This document shows positions 61,061 through 64,000 of a DNA stretch of 64,000 nt, in pieces. Source of the DNA: Hyphomicrobiales bacterium (GTDB taxonomy: Bacteria; Pseudomonadota; Alphaproteobacteria; Rhizobiales; Rhizobiaceae); the NCBI GenBank assembly GCA_900469345.1, contig UBWZ01000013.1:62001-126000 (forward strand), given 5' to 3'. A program made the translations under genes and the position numbers. How positions within the stretch are numbered: the first letter of the stretch is position 1; the number at the start of each line of letters is the position of its first letter. Below the pieces are notes generated by a model that worked only from the letters and a program-made list of their open reading frames with translations, searched no databases and had not been told where the DNA came from.

Positions 61061-62584
61061 TTAAGCTCGGACGGGGACGGCGTCCTGTCGCCTCAGCTGG
61101 CCGCCGATCACGGCGCCGACCAACAGCAGGCATAGTCCGAGTGAAAGGGGCGCGAAGTAGGCCTCTTCCTGAAAGAAAGCGTTGGCCGTGATCACGGATG
61201 TCGAGACGAATGAGAACAGGAACAGGCTCGACCGGAGCCGCAGGAAGGTCGACCAGCACCGGCGTCCGAGCGCAAGGACCGCGCCGAAAACGGCAAACGC
61301 CGCGATACCCATCTGGTAGAGCAACACGCCAACCGTGCTTTCGACCGGCACCGTGGTCGCACCGCTTGCCTGCGCCGCCTGCCAGTCCACCGTCTGTCCC
61401 TGCGCGGAAACGACGCCCCCGCTGCCGAGACCGTGACCTGCGGGATTGAAGACGAATTCCCGCAGCCCGCTCATCAGGCCGAGGACATGATAATCCTGCG
61501 ACTTGATGCCGAGGATGGTCGTCGCGACGATGTAGAGCACCAAAAGGCCGACGAAAGGCAGCAACAGTTGCTGCGGCCGGATGATGCGGGTGCCGATTTG
61601 CATCAGCGTGAACATGAAGAAGAGCACCAGCGCGCCCTTGGCGCCGACGAAGAGCATGACGGGCAGCGCGATCAGCGGCAGCCAGACGACTCCCTGGGCC
61701 ATGCACCAGATGCCGAGAATGGAAAGGGCGTAGCCGTAGCTGATCGGATGGAAATTGGGCCCGCTCAAGCGAAAGATGCGGATTACGTCATTGCCGGCGC
61801 CTGTAATGTTGAACAGCGGGACCGTCATGTAGTCCTCGATGCCGCGCAGCACGAAGCCGGTTTCCTTCATCTGTTTCTGGAATGCCCCCGAGAGAAGCTC
61901 GTCATACATGCGCAGGTAGATATACCGGTCGCCGTTGAAGAGTGACAGGAAGGACGTTTTGAAGAACAGTTCGCAGTAGCCGTAGAGGACGATCGCCAGC
62001 ATGAAGACGACGACGGTGGGCAGGAGGTTCAGTCGGAACCTGTAGCCGCAGACAAGCGCGACGTAAAAGCAGGCAACGGGCGTGCACAGGTTGCGGAAAT
62101 AGATGATCGCGTCGCGCCCGTTGCCGACCGCGAGGCCGAAAGCGAGGTAGAGCCCGATCACAGCGAGCGTCAGCCAGAGGAGCCGCAGATACCGGTGGAC
62201 CTCCCGCGAGTAGAGATGCGGCTGCAGCATGGTCGACAGCGCAGAGCAGCCGAACGCCGTCATCAGGATGATGAAGTTGAGCGCGCGCATGGTGTCGAAG
62301 GTCGACGTGTCTTCGACGAAGCCGGTCATGAAGGCGATAAAGGCATTCTGGAACAGCAGCGAGAACAGGATCAGTGCCGGCAGCATTCGTCCTGCCAGCC
62401 ACGCGACCACGATCGTCGAGGTCATGGACAGCAGGAAGGCCGTGATCATGTTCTGCGGCATGAGCAAGACGCCGCTCAGGATGATGGCGGCACTGCCGAA
62501 AAAGTCTCCGAGAACACGCAGCGTCCCTAGCGCAAGATCCGGGCGGGGCGGCGAACCATAGCCGGCAGTGGTCGCGCCACTCAC
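61061..62584 (-). CDS. Polysaccharide polymerase, Wzy/ExoQ/O-antigen-ligase type
   Basis: 507 residues from GTG 62584, overlapping the upstream stop (GTGA). About eleven membrane segments with one long periplasmic loop near 210-270 (YIYLRMYDELLSGAFQKQMK) and the NPAGHGLGSGG stretch near 390, as in Wzy and ligase proteins. It would join repeat units of an exopolysaccharide or capsule in the periplasm. The next genes in the operon (flippase, GH5 glycosidase) support this. Confidence 0.82.
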   Translation of the reverse strand: MSGATTAGYGSPPRPDLALGTLRVLGDFFGSAAIILSGVLLMPQNMITAFLLSMTSTIVVAWLAGRMLPALILFSLLFQNAFIAFMTGFVEDTSTFDTMRALNFIILMTAFGCSALSTMLQPHLYSREVHRYLRLLWLTLAVIGLYLAFGLAVGNGRDAIIYFRNLCTPVACFYVALVCGYRFRLNLLPTVVVFMLAIVLYGYCELFFKTSFLSLFNGDRYIYLRMYDELLSGAFQKQMKETGFVLRGIEDYMTVPLFNITGAGNDVIRIFRLSGPNFHPISYGYALSILGIWCMAQGVVWLPLIALPVMLFVGAKGALVLFFMFTLMQIGTRIIRPQQLLLPFVGLLVLYIVATTILGIKSQDYHVLGLMSGLREFVFNPAGHGLGSGGVVSAQGQTVDWQAAQASGATTVPVESTVGVLLYQMGIAAFAVFGAVLALGRRCWSTFLRLRSSLFLFSFVSTSVITANAFFQEEAYFAPLSLGLCLLLVGAVIGGQLRRQDAVPVRA

Positions 62585-63864
62585 GATGCGGCCCCCTTCA
62601 GTCGAAAGGAGGGGGCGGCGCCCTTGTAGCTCCGGTACATGCTGACGAGGCCAGCCACATAGGCGATGCCGACGGAAACCACGGCTGCATTGGCATCGAA
62701 GCGCCCGATGGCAAGGGCGGCGAGAACGACCACGGCCATCACCGCCATCGAGACCGCATTGGCATGGGCGACCGCGCGGCTCTGCCGCATCACGGTCAGC
62801 GCCGCCTCGAACGGCGCCGAGAAGATGACGGGCACCAGGGCTAGCGCCCAGAGCCGGGCGGTGGTGGAGGCGGCCATCCCGTTATCGCCGTAGAGCAGCC
62901 AGAGCAGCGGCTCGGTGGTCAGCAGGATAACGATGAGAGGCAGCGTGCAGGTCAGCAGCAACGTTCCGTGCATGACGCGGACGCGCTGGCCGATCGCCTG
63001 TTCTCCCTGTTCTGCAATCAGGCGGGCCATGCGCGAGCGCTCGGTATCGACCACCGCATGCTGGACGAGCGTCAGCGGCCGGATCAGCGTCCGGGCAAAG
63101 GAGAAGACGGCAACGGCTGCGGGACCGGAGACGACCCCCAGCAGAACCTGCGCGCCGTTGGTTGCGATATGCAGGGCAACGCTCGCGGTCGCGAATTCCA
63201 TCATCGTCTTGCGCAACTCCAGTAACTGCCTGAAAGCGCGACGCGAATAGCGTGCCTTTGAACCTACCCAGAGGGTGAATGCCGCCGAAGACACGCCGTA
63301 TCCGAGGCTGATGATGGTCGCGCCGGTCACGGCATCCGCATGCGGCGTCAGGCGCATCAGAAGCAGGCCGCCGAGTGTGACGATCGCGATCAGGACGGCG
63401 TTGGCGAGCGCAAGCACCGGGCGCCCGAGCAGGTAGAAAGCCTGCCGCAGAAACAGGAACAGCGAACCGCAGAAGCTGACCGGCGCTGCCAGCATGGTGG
63501 CGAGACCCATGGCGGGATCATAGGGCCGAAGCAGCAGCCCGGCAGCAAACAGCAGGATCGCACAGATGCCCGTGACGATCAGGTTGAGGCCGATGAAGCT
63601 GCCGAACACCTCCAGGTCGGTTTCCGGCCGCGGGCAGGTGGCCGTCAGCGGCAGCACGACGATGGCGCGCTGCAAGGCCTCCACCAGCATCCAGAGCACA
63701 AGGGCGGAGGCGACGATGCCGACCTGTTCGAGGCCGATCTGACGCGACATCAGCGCGAGCGAGGCAAGACTGGTCGCCGCAACGATTGCCTGTTCCATGA
63801 CGCCGATCAGCCATTGCTGGCTTCGGATGCGCGCGACGAGGGCCGTGACCGAAAGCTTTTTCAC
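62581..63864 (-). CDS. Polysaccharide flippase, Wzx/MATE-like
   Basis: 427 residues from GTG 63864, overlapping the GH5 gene by GTGA. Twelve or so membrane segments; the N-terminal helix pair (IVAATSLASLALMSRQIGLEQVGIV as spaced pattern A...SR.IG..Q.G) and the SFARTLIRPLTLVQHAVV stretch are like Wzx/PST proteins. It would flip lipid-linked repeat units across the inner membrane for the downstream polymerase. Confidence 0.82.
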   Translation of the reverse strand: MKKLSVTALVARIRSQQWLIGVMEQAIVAATSLASLALMSRQIGLEQVGIVASALVLWMLVEALQRAIVVLPLTATCPRPETDLEVFGSFIGLNLIVTGICAILLFAAGLLLRPYDPAMGLATMLAAPVSFCGSLFLFLRQAFYLLGRPVLALANAVLIAIVTLGGLLLMRLTPHADAVTGATIISLGYGVSSAAFTLWVGSKARYSRRAFRQLLELRKTMMEFATASVALHIATNGAQVLLGVVSGPAAVAVFSFARTLIRPLTLVQHAVVDTERSRMARLIAEQGEQAIGQRVRVMHGTLLLTCTLPLIVILLTTEPLLWLLYGDNGMAASTTARLWALALVPVIFSAPFEAALTVMRQSRAVAHANAVSMAVMAVVVLAALAIGRFDANAAVVSVGIAYVAGLVSMYRSYKGAAPSFRLKGAAS

Positions 63865-64000
63865 GACGGCCTTCCCAGAAGCGCGTTGATCATCAGGGGG
63901 TCGATCGTTTGCGGCCTGTTCCTGTCCTGCATGAACCCGAAGCCCTCGTCGATTTCCCAGTGCGCCCAGCCGAAACCGCCGGCCTCCGCCGCGACACGTA
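63861..64000 (-). CDS. C-terminal end of a GH5-family glycoside hydrolase
   Basis: Only the last 46 residues are in the window; the gene continues past the right edge. GFGWAHWEIDEGFGFMQDR followed by QTIDPLMINALLG is like the C-terminal strand-8 region of GH5 endoglucanases (WxxWEl...GFG). In exopolysaccharide clusters such enzymes trim or release the polymer. Being a fragment, the call is provisional. Confidence 0.65.
   Translation of the reverse strand, partial: RVAAEAGGFGWAHWEIDEGFGFMQDRNRPQTIDPLMINALLGRPS

Overview
The window is high-GC, densely packed and reads as the chromosome (or a chromid) of an alphaproteobacterium of the Rhizobiales, most likely Rhizobiaceae. The pointers are a PutR (Lrp-type) / PutA divergent pair with a PutA lacking the ribbon-helix-helix domain, GGAAC-N16-GGTT promoters of the EcfG general-stress type, a DUF3618/YqjE-like stress operon, a TTAA-N7-TTAA CtrA-type box, and many ABC/TRAP uptake operons. 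I saw no rRNA, tRNA, insertion sequence, prophage or CRISPR array. Almost everything is coding and no gene-free stretch exceeds about 300 bases.

Layout. 1-1592: the end of modC and a LacI regulator. 1568-9834: a catabolic island with a double-HTH LysR regulator divergent from a five-gene operon: cyclic amidohydrolase, M20 carbamoylase, DUF917/S-methyl-thiohydantoin-desulfurase family protein, a divergent urocanase homologue and a FAD amine oxidase. The first four fit a thiohydantoin (ergothioneine/thiourocanate-like) degradation route ending in glutamate. 9861-14136: putR/putA. 14241-17819: an arsenic operon arsR-arsN-acr3-arsC-arsK-like with a clear operator. 17792-22098: a polar amino-acid-type ABC transporter with a 2-hydroxyacid dehydrogenase. 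22244-25597: a GGDEF-EAL protein divergent from a PhcB-like methyltransferase, with a CtrA-type box between them. 25747-27877: an enolase-superfamily acid-sugar dehydratase and a DMT exporter.

27933-36387: a sugar-acid regulon. A TRAP transporter, a FAH-family 2-keto-3-deoxy-acid hydratase/dehydratase, a GntR/FCD regulator and a GlcD-like oxidase lie on the minus strand; a DenD-like dehydrogenase and a beta-hydroxyacid dehydrogenase lie on the plus strand. Two near-identical TTGTCTGACAA-type palindromes sit at the two promoters. 36485-40140: lytic transglycosylase, malQ and two small stress/envelope genes.

40204-46523: a possible envelope-to-cyclic-nucleotide signalling module: a FecR-TPR-beta-barrel fusion protein overlapping a CHASE2 class III nucleotide cyclase, divergent from a small membrane protein resembling the Pycsar effector PycTM (DUF5706). 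This and the thiohydantoin cluster are the most interesting parts of the window. 46646-56237: an Old Yellow Enzyme, then a divergent branched-chain-type ABC transporter locus with an aldo/keto reductase-RidA fusion, a GntR regulator, a TIGR04076-like protein and a second aldo/keto reductase. 56467-58778: a cystine-like ABC transporter. 58849-60933: a three-gene stress operon behind an EcfG-type promoter. 61061-64000: an exopolysaccharide locus (Wzy-like polymerase, Wzx-like flippase, end of a GH5 glycosidase).
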